Shown: positions 8,596-17,639, counted from the first letter of the stretch. The stretch: DNA of 61,569 bases from an uncultured Flavobacteriaceae bacterium (GCA_905479475.1 CAJQMT010000034.1:1-61569); one strand, 5' to 3'. A program made the numbers and translations. The notes: generated by a model from the sequence alone, not told the origin.

Positions 8596-9891
8596 TTAAA
8601 AGATTTTCGAAGCAAATAAACTCTCCATTTTTGCTTTGATTCTATCCAATCCTAAGTTTCCAACAGAACCGATGTGAGTATGATTTACTTTCAAACTTGG
8701 TTTGAATTCTCCTTTTTGAATTTTCTCCCCTACAACTTTGTACGCATCCCTGAAAGGAGTCCCTGATTGAACCATGGTGTTTACTTCTTCCACACTGAAA
8801 ATATATTTGTACTTGTCGTCCGCTACGATATTCTCAGTAATACGGATATTCTCTATAGAAAATACCATCATGTCCAAACAAGACTTCAACGTAGATACAG
8901 AAGGGATCAAACCTTCTTTTACCAGTTGTAAATCACGGTGATATCCACTAGGTAAGTTATTAGTGATCAAAGTCAATTCATAAGGCAATGCTTGCAACTT
9001 ATTGCACTTTCCTCGAATCAGCTCAAACACATCTGGATTTTTTTTATGCGGCATAATACTTGAACCCGTGGTCAATTCATCGGGAAAAGAAACAAAACCG
9101 AAATTCTGACTCATGTACAAACAAATATCCATACTCATTTTAGAAAGTGTGGCTGACAAACTTGCCATGGCAAATGAAATCGATTTTTCTAATTTTCCAC
9201 GCCCCATTTGAGCAGCAACTGAATTGACTTTCAAAGTATCAAAACCTAGTAATTCTGTTGTCATTTCTCTGTCTATGGGAAAGGAACTTCCATAGCCCGC
9301 TGCAGAACCCAATGGATTTTGATCTGCAATTTTATAAGCGGCGTCTAAAAAATATACATCGTCAATAAGACTCTCGGCATAAGCTGAAAACCACATCCCA
9401 AAAGAAGAAGGCATCGCCACTTGCAAATGTGTGTATCCTGGCAACAAATGATTTTTGTATTTATCCGCCAAATCTAGCAACAAATCAAATAATTTTTTCA
9501 CCCATTCTTTCATTTCCAAAATCGAATCCTTTGCATACAAGTGAACATCTAAAAGAACTTGATCGTTTCGAGACCGTGCCGTATGAATTTTTTTTCCTGC
9601 ATCCCCTAGTTTTTCTGTCAATAGCCATTCTACCTTCGAATGCACGTCTTCAAACGAATCTTCAATCGTAAAAGTCCCTTCTTCTATTGTTTTTAAAATT
9701 GCATTCAACTCAATGACCAAACCGTCCAACTCTTCATCAGAAATCGTTCCAATTGAATTCAACATTTTTGTTTGAGCGATATTGCCCAATACATCATATT
9801 TTGCCAACTGCAAATCCAGTTCTCGATCATTACCAACTGTAAATAAATCTATTTTTTTATCTGTGGCATAGCCTTTGTCCCAAAGTTTCAT
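8596..9891 (-). CDS. argH: Argininosuccinate lyase
   Basis: Last step of arginine synthesis: cleaves argininosuccinate into arginine and fumarate. It has 431 aa in the fumarase/aspartase fold. The family signature GSSIMPHKKNPDVFE is present, and HTARSRNDQVLLDVHLYAK and GYTHLQVAMPSS are the conserved substrate loops. It ends the arginine cluster, but a hairpin terminator (9969-9988) and a TATCTTTG box (9940-9947) separate it from argE, so it probably has its own promoter. Confidence 0.96.
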   Translation of the reverse strand: MKLWDKGYATDKKIDLFTVGNDRELDLQLAKYDVLGNIAQTKMLNSIGTISDEELDGLVIELNAILKTIEEGTFTIEDSFEDVHSKVEWLLTEKLGDAGKKIHTARSRNDQVLLDVHLYAKDSILEMKEWVKKLFDLLLDLADKYKNHLLPGYTHLQVAMPSSFGMWFSAYAESLIDDVYFLDAAYKIADQNPLGSAAGYGSSFPIDREMTTELLGFDTLKVNSVAAQMGRGKLEKSISFAMASLSATLSKMSMDICLYMSQNFGFVSFPDELTTGSSIMPHKKNPDVFELIRGKCNKLQALPYELTLITNNLPSGYHRDLQLVKEGLIPSVSTLKSCLDMMVFSIENIRITENIVADDKYKYIFSVEEVNTMVQSGTPFRDAYKVVGEKIQKGEFKPSLKVNHTHIGSVGNLGLDRIKAKMESLFASKIF

Positions 9892-9939
9892 TTCTTGTAT
9901 ATTTTTCTGTTCAATATGCTATCTTTTCAATTGAAAAAC

Positions 9940-9947
9940 CAAAGATA
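9940..9947 (-). promoter_or_regulatory. TAnnTTTG -7 box for argH
   Basis: Minus strand TATCTTTG, about 48 nt before the argH ATG, with a T-rich stretch upstream in the -33 area supplied by the preceding terminator. It suggests independent transcription of argH. Confidence 0.5.
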
Positions 9948-9968
9948 GTATTTATTTATAGCTCGAAA

Positions 9969-9988
9969 AAGCCTCTATATAAAGGCTT
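9969..9988 (-). terminator. Hairpin terminator after argE
   Basis: On the minus strand AAGCCT and AGGCTT flank an 8-nt loop and are followed by TTTTT. It lies just beyond the argE stop and before the argH promoter box, so it may end or attenuate the long arginine transcript. Confidence 0.6.
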
Positions 9989-10001
9989 CTATTCAAATGA
10001 C

Positions 10002-11063
10002 TCAAACCACTTCCTCTAACAATTCGATGTAAAATTGCACTCCATCTTTCACCTCTTGCAGGTAGATGAATTCATCTGCTGAATGAGACCGCAAAGAATC
10101 TCCTGGGCCTAATTTCAATGATGGGCATGTCAACCTACATTGATCGGAAAGCGTTGGTGACCCATAAGTTTTTTTTCCAAACTTCAATCCTGCTTTGACA
10201 ATCTCATGGTTTGGATCTATAGATGAAGAATTCAATCGAAGAGAACGCGGTTTGACATCGCACTCGGTTTGTTTCATAATAATCTCTGCAATTTCTTCGT
10301 TTGTGTAAGCATCCGTTACCCGGCAGTCTACCACAAAATTCAATGCTGCAGGAACCACATTGTGTTGTTTCCCTGCATTGATTTGAGAAACCGTCATTTT
10401 CACTTCTCCCAAAGCTTCCGAAACTTTTGGAAATTGGTAATTTTGAAACCATTCCAAATCTTTCAATGCTTTGAAAATTGGATTGTCTTCATTTTTTATA
10501 TGTGCAGCATGTCCAGGAGTTCCCAAAACTATGCCGTCAAATACAACCAATCCTTTTTCAGCGATTGCCAAATCTAACAAAGTTGGCTCTCCTACAATGG
10601 CAAAGTCAATTGCTGGTAAAATAGGTTGCATGTAGGCAATGCCATTTTCTCCCGAAATCTCTTCTTCAGCAGTCGCAGCAATGACAAAATTGTAATTTAA
10701 ATTTTCCTTTTCATAGAAATATACAAAAGCGGCAATCAAGCCTACCAAACAACCTCCTGCATCGTTCGAACCCAAACCAAACAGCTTGCCTTCTTCCTCC
10801 TTTGCTTCAAAAGGATTTCTTGTATAGGCTATATTGGGTTTCACCGTGTCGTGATGTGAATTCAGAAGAATGGTCGGTTTGCTGTCATCAAAATATTTGT
10901 TTACTGCCCAAACATTGTTCAAATTTCTTCTTACAGGAATCCCTTTTTTCTCGAACCAAAGAGACAATAAATCAGCTGTAAGCTGCTCCTCTTTGGAAAA
11001 AGATTGTGTTTCAATAAGTGTTTTTAAAAGCTCAATAGCTTCTTTTTGTAATGTGGCTATCAT
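10002..11063 (-). CDS. argE: M20-family deacylase of the arginine pathway (ArgE-like)
   Basis: Zinc peptidase-fold enzyme (353 aa) that removes the acyl group from the pathway intermediate. Metal ligands are visible in NSHHDTV, LGSNDAGG, the AATAEEE catalytic glutamate motif and the late histidine of SLRSHSADEF. Because the neighbouring carbamoyltransferase acts on acylated ornithine, the true substrate is more likely N-acyl-citrulline (probably N-succinyl-citrulline) than N-acetylornithine. This is inference from context. It lies 114 bp after argB in the same direction. Confidence 0.85.
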   Translation of the reverse strand: MIATLQKEAIELLKTLIETQSFSKEEQLTADLLSLWFEKKGIPVRRNLNNVWAVNKYFDDSKPTILLNSHHDTVKPNIAYTRNPFEAKEEEGKLFGLGSNDAGGCLVGLIAAFVYFYEKENLNYNFVIAATAEEEISGENGIAYMQPILPAIDFAIVGEPTLLDLAIAEKGLVVFDGIVLGTPGHAAHIKNEDNPIFKALKDLEWFQNYQFPKVSEALGEVKMTVSQINAGKQHNVVPAALNFVVDCRVTDAYTNEEIAEIIMKQTECDVKPRSLRLNSSSIDPNHEIVKAGLKFGKKTYGSPTLSDQCRLTCPSLKLGPGDSLRSHSADEFIYLQEVKDGVQFYIELLEEVV

Positions 11064-11177
11064 GGTTTTCTCCTTTAAACTTTGCTCGATAAATTTTCTT
11101 TATTGCTATAAATCGAATAGACTCCTACAACGAAATGGACTAAATCTTTGTAGAATCAAGCACTTCCTGACAACTAA

Positions 11178-11954
11178 TTACAACCTCAAAGTTGTAAAAA
11201 GTTGTTCTTTATTTTTTATAACTGTCGGATTTCCTACAATCACTTCTGAAACTCCTTTCTTTAGGGCGTCAAAACAATTTTCCATTTTTGGCAACATGCC
11301 ATCGGCAATGACACCTTCTTTTTTCAACCCATCGTATTTATTCAAATCGATATCGGTTATCACAGAATTCTCATCTTCTATGGATCGCAATACTCCATTT
11401 TTCTCAAAAGTATATATCAAAGAGACTTGGTACAAGGCTGACATTCCAACTGCAATTGTACTCGCTATAGTATCTGCATTGGTATTTAACAATTGACCCT
11501 GAGTGTCATGTGTAATGGCACAAAAAACAGGGGTCATTTGACCTTCGATGAAAGTAGAGATATTTTCTGCATTGATCCCATCTACATCTCCAGCATAACC
11601 GTAATCAACGTCGGTTACTTTTCTTTTATGCGCTTGTATGGAATCTCCATCTGCACCAGAAAGCCCCAAAGCATTGCAATTGAATTTTTGCAAAGAAGCT
11701 GTGATATTTTTATTAAGCAAGCCAGCATATACCATGGTAACAATTTCCAAGGTGGCGCTATCTGTCACGCGACGGCCATTGATCATGGTGGCCTCCAACC
11801 CTAGGTCTTCTGCCAATTTCGTGGCCCGTTTTCCTCCTCCGTGTACAAGTATTTTATGACCTTTCAAGGCAGCAAAATCCACTAAGAATTCCTCCAATGC
11901 TTTCGCATCGTTGATGACATTTCCCCCTACTTTGACAATTGTTAGTCTTTCCAT
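11178..11954 (-). CDS. argB: N-acylglutamate kinase
   Basis: Phosphorylates the acylated glutamate in the second step of arginine synthesis. The 258 aa follow the amino-acid-kinase fold: VKVGGNVIND at the start, HGGGKRATKLAEDLG for the nucleotide/substrate loop, and NADTIASTIAVG for the ATP site. It is short, without the N-terminal helix of arginine-inhibited hexameric enzymes, so arginine feedback through that helix is unlikely. It sits between argF' and argE. Confidence 0.92.
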   Translation of the reverse strand: MERLTIVKVGGNVINDAKALEEFLVDFAALKGHKILVHGGGKRATKLAEDLGLEATMINGRRVTDSATLEIVTMVYAGLLNKNITASLQKFNCNALGLSGADGDSIQAHKRKVTDVDYGYAGDVDGINAENISTFIEGQMTPVFCAITHDTQGQLLNTNADTIASTIAVGMSALYQVSLIYTFEKNGVLRSIEDENSVITDIDLNKYDGLKKEGVIADGMLPKMENCFDALKKGVSEVIVGNPTVIKNKEQLFTTLRL

Positions 11955-12040
11955 TTTTCTATGTTCAACTCTTTGTTATTCTAGATTTAGATTCCCTTTT
12001 CTATTCGATTCATATCTGACTATACCTCTTTTGCTAAAAT

Positions 12041-13000
12041 TTAGGACAATGCATCTAAAATTTTCTTCAAAACTATTTGTGCGGAATAAGTTCTGTTGTT
12101 GGCTTGTGCTATCACAATTGAATTTTCAGAATCGATCACCTCATCCGCTACCACTACATTTCTACGCACGGGCAAACAATGCATGAATTTTGCGTCGTTG
12201 GTAACAGCCATTTTTTCTTTGTCAACCGTCCAAGAACTGTCCTTACAAGCTACCTTTCCATAATCTTTGTAAGAAGACCAATTTTTTGTGTAAATAATGT
12301 CTGCTCCTTCAAAAGCCCTCTTTTGATCGTATTCTAGGATGGCTCCTTTGGTTTTCTTTGGATCGAGTTCGTATCCTTTTGGATGGGTGATCACAAATTC
12401 AAAATCATCCTCATGCGCCAAAGCCATTTCAGCAAAAGAATTCCCAACAGCGTGTGGCAAAGCACGAGGGTGCGGTGCCCATGAGAGTACTACTTTCAGT
12501 TTCTCTTTGGAAGGCTTGTGCTCTTCAATAGTAATCGCATCCGCCAAGGCTTGCAACGGATGTCCAACAGACGATTCCATATTTAAAATTGGCACCGATG
12601 CATGCTTGACAAAAGCAGACAAAACTTGTTCCGCTTCGTCTTTTTGTTTGTCCTCCAATCCTGCAAAGGCTCTGATTGCAATCACGTCACAATATTGAGA
12701 AATAACCTGTGCAGCTTCTTTGACATGTTCGGATTTTCCTTGGTCCATGATACGGCCATCTTCAAATTCTAGCTGCCATCCTTCGGCACCAAAATTCATC
12801 ACGATGGGTTCCATTCCTAAATTCAGGGCTGCTTTTTGTGTACTCAAACGGGTACGCAAGCTATTGTTAAAGAAAAGCAAACCAATGGTTTTGTTTTTTC
12901 CTAAATGCTGGTACTGCAAAGGATTTTTCTTCAACTCAATTGCTTCCGATACCGTTGCTTTGATACTTGGCAGATCTTTGATGGCTAAATAGTGTTTCAT
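12041..13000 (-). CDS. argF': N-succinylornithine carbamoyltransferase (ArgF')
   Basis: Transfers the carbamoyl group to an acylated ornithine, giving acyl-citrulline. The 319 aa align along their length with the Bacteroides fragilis enzyme as I recall it: LFFNNSLRTRLSTQKAALNLGM (carbamoyl-phosphate loop), WAPHPRALPHAVGNSFAEMA and FMHCLPVRRNVVV. Residue 90, proline in the B. fragilis succinyl enzyme and glutamate at the matching site of Xanthomonas acetyl enzymes, is serine here. Reported mutants of that glutamate to serine, proline or valine switch specificity to succinylornithine, so succinyl specificity is likely. It lies in the middle of the arginine operon. Confidence 0.92.
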   Translation of the reverse strand: MKHYLAIKDLPSIKATVSEAIELKKNPLQYQHLGKNKTIGLLFFNNSLRTRLSTQKAALNLGMEPIVMNFGAEGWQLEFEDGRIMDQGKSEHVKEAAQVISQYCDVIAIRAFAGLEDKQKDEAEQVLSAFVKHASVPILNMESSVGHPLQALADAITIEEHKPSKEKLKVVLSWAPHPRALPHAVGNSFAEMALAHEDDFEFVITHPKGYELDPKKTKGAILEYDQKRAFEGADIIYTKNWSSYKDYGKVACKDSSWTVDKEKMAVTNDAKFMHCLPVRRNVVVADEVIDSENSIVIAQANNRTYSAQIVLKKILDALS

Positions 13001-13070
13001 CTTATATTAGAATTGTAAAATACGGACTGCTTTTATAACAGTTAGCTGTTTGTAAAGCTTTTGTCTTTCC

Positions 13071-14198
13071 CTAAATTGTTTTTTTCAATGCTTGTACAAA
13101 CAAATCAATGTCTTGTTTGGTCACATTTAACGGAGGTAATATTCTTAGTAATTTTTTATTCATCGCACCTCCTGTGAATATTTTTTCGTCGTAAATCAAT
13201 TTTTTACGCAGGTCTCCCACTTCAAAATCAAATTCCAATCCTAGCATCAAACCTTTTCCTTTGACTTTTTTAACTCCTGGCAAGTTTGCAACTTCCTTCT
13301 TAAAATATTCAGAAATTTCAACGACATTGTCCATCAAATTCTCCTTTCGAATGACATCCAATACAGCTATTCCAGCTGCACACGCCAAATGAGAACCTCC
13401 AAAAGTTGTTCCCAACATTCCGTGCCAAGATTCAATATGTTTCGAAATGAGGACCCCACCTATTGGGAAACCATTCCCCATTCCTTTTGCCATCGGAATA
13501 ATATCTGCTTTGATTCCATGAAACTGGTGTGCAAAAAACTTCCCGCTTCTTCCAAAACCAGTTTGTACTTCGTCTAAGATGAGACACACGTTTTTCTCTT
13601 CTGTGATTCTTCTTATTTCTTTTAGAAATTCAGTGGTAGGCTCATCCAAACCTCCCACTCCTTGAATTGGTTCTACAATAACAGCCGTCACATCTCCTTT
13701 TTCAATCTCTTTTCTTACTGCTTCTGCATCGTTTAAAGGCAGGATAGTTACTGGATTGTGTGCGTTGACAGGTGCAATAATTTTTTTGTTATCTGTGACA
13801 GAAACGGCCGCAGATGTACGTCCATGAAAGCCATTTTTGAAAGCGATAACTCTTGACTTTTTGTTGTAAAAAGAAGCGACCTTAATCGCATTCTCATTCG
13901 CTTCTGCTCCAGTAGAGCATAAAAACAACTCAAAGTCATTTCCACATCCTGAAAGCGCCCCTAATTTATCCGACAATTCTTGCTGCAAAGGATTTTGGAT
14001 AGCATTTGAATAAAATGCAATATTATTGAGCTGCTCTTCAATCGCCGCTTTGAAATGTGGATGCGTATGTCCAATGGAAATGACAGCATGTCCACCGTAC
14101 AAATCTAAATATTTTTCGTTTTGATCATCCCAAACATAACAGCCCTCCGCCTTTACTGGAGTTACGTTGTACAATGGGTATACGTCGAATAGTTTCAT
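13071..14198 (-). CDS. argD: Acylornithine aminotransferase
   Basis: PLP-dependent class III aminotransferase (375 aa) that converts N-acylglutamate semialdehyde to N-acylornithine. The sequence shows LCSTGAEANENAIKVA, LILDEVQTGFGRSGKFFAHQ with the PLP aspartate, and the lysine motif PMAKGMGNGFPIGG. Given ArgF', the acyl group is probably succinyl. It follows argC by 43 bp in the same direction. Confidence 0.95.
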   Translation of the reverse strand: MKLFDVYPLYNVTPVKAEGCYVWDDQNEKYLDLYGGHAVISIGHTHPHFKAAIEEQLNNIAFYSNAIQNPLQQELSDKLGALSGCGNDFELFLCSTGAEANENAIKVASFYNKKSRVIAFKNGFHGRTSAAVSVTDNKKIIAPVNAHNPVTILPLNDAEAVRKEIEKGDVTAVIVEPIQGVGGLDEPTTEFLKEIRRITEEKNVCLILDEVQTGFGRSGKFFAHQFHGIKADIIPMAKGMGNGFPIGGVLISKHIESWHGMLGTTFGGSHLACAAGIAVLDVIRKENLMDNVVEISEYFKKEVANLPGVKKVKGKGLMLGLEFDFEVGDLRKKLIYDEKIFTGGAMNKKLLRILPPLNVTKQDIDLFVQALKKTI

Positions 14199-14240
14199 GT
14201 TCTTTTGGTATTGCGTACTGTTTCTGACTTTATTTTTATT

Positions 14241-15218
14241 CTAAAAACCTGTTCCTTTCAAATGCAAGCCTTCTGTTTCTTCATAACCAAACATCAAATT
14301 CATATTTTGAATAGCTTGCCCTGAAGCACCTTTTAGCAGGTTGTCAATGGCTGAATAAATCAGCAGTTGATCACCGTGCTTTACCAACGAGATTGCACAT
14401 TTGTTTGTATTGACAACTTGTTTCATATTGACAGGTGCATCGGTAAGGTGTACAAACGGGGCTCCTGCGTAAAAATGTTGATACAAAGCTTTTGCCTCTT
14501 CTAAAGATCCTTCGAATTTCGTATAAATTGAAGCAAAAATTCCACGACTGAAATTTCCTCTATTGGGTATGAACAACAAATTTCCTGGGGTATTACCTTG
14601 CAATGTTTCCAAAGTTTCTCCTATTTCTCCCAAATGCTGATGAGTAAAAGGTTTGTACACCGAAAAATTATTGTCTCTCCATGGGAAATGCGACGTTCCT
14701 GAAGGGGAAACACCGGCTCCGGTAGCTCCCGTTGTTGCATTGATATGAATGTCATTTTCTAGTTTTTTGGCTTTTGCCAAAGGCAACAAACCAAACTGGA
14801 TACAGGTGGCAAAACAACCTGGGTTGGCAATATAATTTGCTTTTTTGATAGCTTCTTTCGAAACTTCTGGCAAACCATATACAAACTCCTTCCCTTGAAA
14901 AATCATGTCAGCGTTCAATCGAAAGTCGTTTGACAAATCCACAATTTTTGTATGGGTCGAAAAAGTGTTTTTTTCTAAAAAAGCTGTCGAATTCCCATGA
15001 CCCAAACACAAAAATAACACATCCACTTCTGGATTGATATTGCTGGTAAAGGATTGTTCTGTATCACCTAACAAATCGGCATGTACAGCATACAACTTAT
15101 TTCCTGCATTAGAAGTACTGTACACAAAATCCAAAGTCACTTTTGCGTGATTCAAAATCAATCTAATCAGTTCCCCTGCAGTATACCCTGCTCCTCCTAC
15201 TATTCCTGCTTTTATCAT
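14241..15218 (-). CDS. argC: N-acylglutamyl-phosphate reductase
   Basis: NADPH-dependent reduction of the acylglutamyl phosphate to the semialdehyde. It has 325 aa; the N-terminal GIVGGAGYTAGELIRLI is the dinucleotide-binding loop, and the catalytic cysteine lies in ANPGCFATCIQFGLLP. HFPWRDNNFSVYKPFTHQH contains conserved substrate-binding residues. It is located between argG and argD in the operon. Confidence 0.95.
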   Translation of the reverse strand: MIKAGIVGGAGYTAGELIRLILNHAKVTLDFVYSTSNAGNKLYAVHADLLGDTEQSFTSNINPEVDVLFLCLGHGNSTAFLEKNTFSTHTKIVDLSNDFRLNADMIFQGKEFVYGLPEVSKEAIKKANYIANPGCFATCIQFGLLPLAKAKKLENDIHINATTGATGAGVSPSGTSHFPWRDNNFSVYKPFTHQHLGEIGETLETLQGNTPGNLLFIPNRGNFSRGIFASIYTKFEGSLEEAKALYQHFYAGAPFVHLTDAPVNMKQVVNTNKCAISLVKHGDQLLIYSAIDNLLKGASGQAIQNMNLMFGYEETEGLHLKGTGF

Positions 15219-15299
15219 CTTTTTTAACTTTTGGCCACTACCTCTTGGCTTGTAGCAATTACAAATCTCATAACGAATAACTTCACGTCCACGACATAT

Positions 15300-16496
15300 T
15301 TAGGCGTCTAACAAATCTTTGTTTACGTGGTAGAAAATTTTATTTTGCATCCCATAAATTTTAATAAATCCTTTGGCATCCTCTGCACTCCATGCATTGT
15401 TTTCTTCTCCATAATCCGCAAATCCTGAAGCCATCAAATCAAATTTAGAATCAATTCCAGTAACCATGAAGTGATAGGGACGCAGCGTCACAAACACATC
15501 GCCATTTACTGTTTTTTGTGAGTCTTCTAAGAATTTTTCAATATTCCGCATCAAAGGCTCCAAATATTGCCCATCATGAAAATAGGTTCCATAGGTATTG
15601 GCCAAAGGCTCTTTTATTAGTTGTTGTGCTTTGGACAACGTATGTTTTTCTAACAAATGATGCGCTTTGATAATCACCGTTGCTGCCGCTGCTTCAAAAC
15701 CTACACGTCCTTTGATTCCTACAATAGTATCTCCCACATGCGTATCTCTACCAATCGCAAATTCAGAGGCAATCGCTTCCAATTTCAAAATATTATTTAC
15801 TGGAGTGTCTTTTTCACCATTGAATGCCACAAATTCTCCCTTTTCAAATGTAAGGGTCACTTCGGCTTCATCGTTTCTTTTCAACTGACTAGGATAAGCC
15901 GTTTCTGGCAATGTCTTTTGTGAAGAAAGTGTTTCCACACCTCCAACTGAAGTACCCCAAATACCCTTGTTTATAGAATATTTCGATTTTTCCCAGTTCA
16001 TATCCACACCATGTTTCACCAAATAGTCAATTTCTGTTTGACGTGACAATTTCAAATCGCGAATTGGTGTAATGATTTCTATTTCTGGGGCAATGGTTTG
16101 AAAAATCATGTCAAAACGAACTTGGTCATTTCCAGCACCTGTACTCCCGTGCGCAATATAGGTTGCATCAAGAGTCTTTGCAAATTTCACAACTTCAATC
16201 GACTGAAAAACACGCTCTGCACTTACCGAAAGTGGATAGGTGTTGTTTTTCAAAACGTTCCCAAAAACCATGTATTTTATGGCTTTTGTATAGTAATCCT
16301 CTAAAATATTTTTACTCGTATGAGAAGTAACACCCATTTCGTACGCTTTTTGTTCAACGACTTTCAATTCCTCTTCAGAAAACCCACCGGTATTGACCAA
16401 AATACTATGTACTTCTAATTTCAATTCATTGATCAGATATTTTACACAGTACGATGTGTCTAATCCTCCACTATAAGCTAATACTACTTTTTTCAT
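15300..16496 (-). CDS. argG: Argininosuccinate synthase
   Basis: ATP-dependent joining of citrulline and aspartate. It has 398 aa with the N-terminal PP-loop LAYSGGLDTSYCVKYL and the conserved YIAHGSTGAGNDQVRFD segment for citrulline and aspartate. It is the second gene of the arginine operon, 38 bp after the GNAT gene. Confidence 0.96.
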   Translation of the reverse strand: MKKVVLAYSGGLDTSYCVKYLINELKLEVHSILVNTGGFSEEELKVVEQKAYEMGVTSHTSKNILEDYYTKAIKYMVFGNVLKNNTYPLSVSAERVFQSIEVVKFAKTLDATYIAHGSTGAGNDQVRFDMIFQTIAPEIEIITPIRDLKLSRQTEIDYLVKHGVDMNWEKSKYSINKGIWGTSVGGVETLSSQKTLPETAYPSQLKRNDEAEVTLTFEKGEFVAFNGEKDTPVNNILKLEAIASEFAIGRDTHVGDTIVGIKGRVGFEAAAATVIIKAHHLLEKHTLSKAQQLIKEPLANTYGTYFHDGQYLEPLMRNIEKFLEDSQKTVNGDVFVTLRPYHFMVTGIDSKFDLMASGFADYGEENNAWSAEDAKGFIKIYGMQNKIFYHVNKDLLDA

Positions 16497-16534
16497 CTTT
16501 ATTTTCTTTTCTCCCTTTGCTCAGTGTCCGGGCT

Positions 16535-17149
16535 TTACTGGTTATTTTTCTTTTTTAAGAACAGTGCTTGTTTGATTTTTTTCAATCTTGTCAAGACTTT
16601 TTTATTAAATATATTCTCTTCAGATACCGCCTTTGGGTCGTGCAACATTCCCGTACACAGACACATTTTTCGATCGTTTCTTTCAAGAATATCATAATTT
16701 CGACAAGCTTTACAACCATTCCAAAAAGCGTCATCATCTGTCAACTCTGAGAACGTCACGGGCTTGTATCCCAAATCGGCGTTTATTTTCATCACGGCCA
16801 AACCTGTGGTAATTCCAAATATTTTTGCGTTTGGAAATTTCACTTTGGAATGCTCAAATATTTTTTTCTTGATTTTTTTTGCCAGCCCTAATTTTCTAAA
16901 ATCGGGATGTACTATCAAACCAGAATGCACTACGTAGGTTTTGTTACTCCATGTTTCTATATAACAGAATCCTGCAAATTTATCCCCTTCTAAAGCGATG
17001 ACCGCATTCCCACTTTCAATTTTGGAAACGATGTATTCTGGTGACCTCTTTGCAATCCCTGTTCCCCTGTCTTTGGCGGAATCTTCAATGGTTTTGCAAA
17101 TGGCATCTGCATATTTGCTATGTGAACTGTTTGTCGTTACTATTCTCAA
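16535..17149 (-). CDS. GNAT acyltransferase at the head of the arginine operon
   Basis: Acyl-CoA transferase of the GNAT fold, 204 aa. LIVHPDFRKLGLAKKIKKKIF is the acyl-CoA binding loop and beta strand. The C-terminal part has a cysteine-rich segment (CKACRNYD...MCLCTG) that could bind a metal. As first gene of an operon with all other arginine enzymes except an ArgA/ArgJ, it is the best candidate for the N-acylglutamate synthase, possibly succinyl-specific. No ATG is available; the frame opens after a TAG eight codons upstream, and TTG at 17149 is the most likely start. Confidence 0.75.
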   Translation of the reverse strand: MRIVTTNSSHSKYADAICKTIEDSAKDRGTGIAKRSPEYIVSKIESGNAVIALEGDKFAGFCYIETWSNKTYVVHSGLIVHPDFRKLGLAKKIKKKIFEHSKVKFPNAKIFGITTGLAVMKINADLGYKPVTFSELTDDDAFWNGCKACRNYDILERNDRKMCLCTGMLHDPKAVSEENIFNKKVLTRLKKIKQALFLKKKNNQ

Positions 17150-17168
17150 TGTTCCTATTTTATCGTAA

Positions 17169-17216
17169 TTATTCTATTCTTTTGCCTTTTTTTAGGCGAC
17201 TGTATTCTTCAATCAT
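17169..17216 (-). other. Short ORF in the arginine operon leader
   Basis: A 15-codon frame (ATG at 17216, TAA at 17169-17171) in the ~120-nt leader between the promoter and the GNAT gene. It has five basic codons (two Arg, three Lys) and ends SRLKKGKRIE. The same frame stays open upstream of the ATG with four more arginine codons, but without a start. It could be a regulatory leader peptide or chance. No classic attenuator hairpin follows. Confidence 0.3.
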
Positions 17217-17277
17217 TCTATCCAAAGCCCCAAAGGGCGCTCTCTGAAACGAAGTAGAACGGCTACGAAATCAGTAG

Positions 17278-17285
17278 CAAAGATA
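17278..17285 (-). promoter_or_regulatory. TAnnTTTG -7 box of the arginine operon
   Basis: Minus strand TATCTTTG with a run of T about 19 nt upstream in the -33 area. It is placed to start an RNA near 17272 covering the GNAT gene and argG through argE. Confidence 0.6.
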
Positions 17286-17639
17286 GGCTGAAATTTGTTG
17301 TTAAAAAAACGCGAAAGGCTAGGCATTTTGATTTGGATAAAAAATATAAATAAAACTTGGAATTGTTCTTTTGCTGTTTTTATTCTGCTAAAAAAGAAAT
17401 TAGCACATACAGCGAAAGCGCTCGAAAAATCGAGTATTTCTGTTAGTTTTATTTGAAATAACTTTTATCATGGCTACAAAGATACGGATTAATTATAAAA
17501 CACGTATTTGAAATAGGGAAGTCTGCATTTTCCTTTCTATCATAGAGGTTGTTTTGAAATCTATTTTACGCCATATGAAATAAACAGTGAGAAGGAGCTG
17601 TAAACTCTACAAAAACGCCTTACATTTACACAAAAACTT
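17286..17639. other. Divergent intergenic region between arginine operon and HAD gene
   Basis: No gene is seen. The region holds three small inverted repeats in a row: GCTAA-N8-TTAGC (17387-17404), AGCG-AAAG-CGCT (17411-17422) and CTCGA-AAAA-TCGAG (17421-17434). Their role is unknown; regulator sites or a small RNA are possible. A TTACATTTAC sequence just before the HAD gene could be a weak -7 box. Confidence 0.4.
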
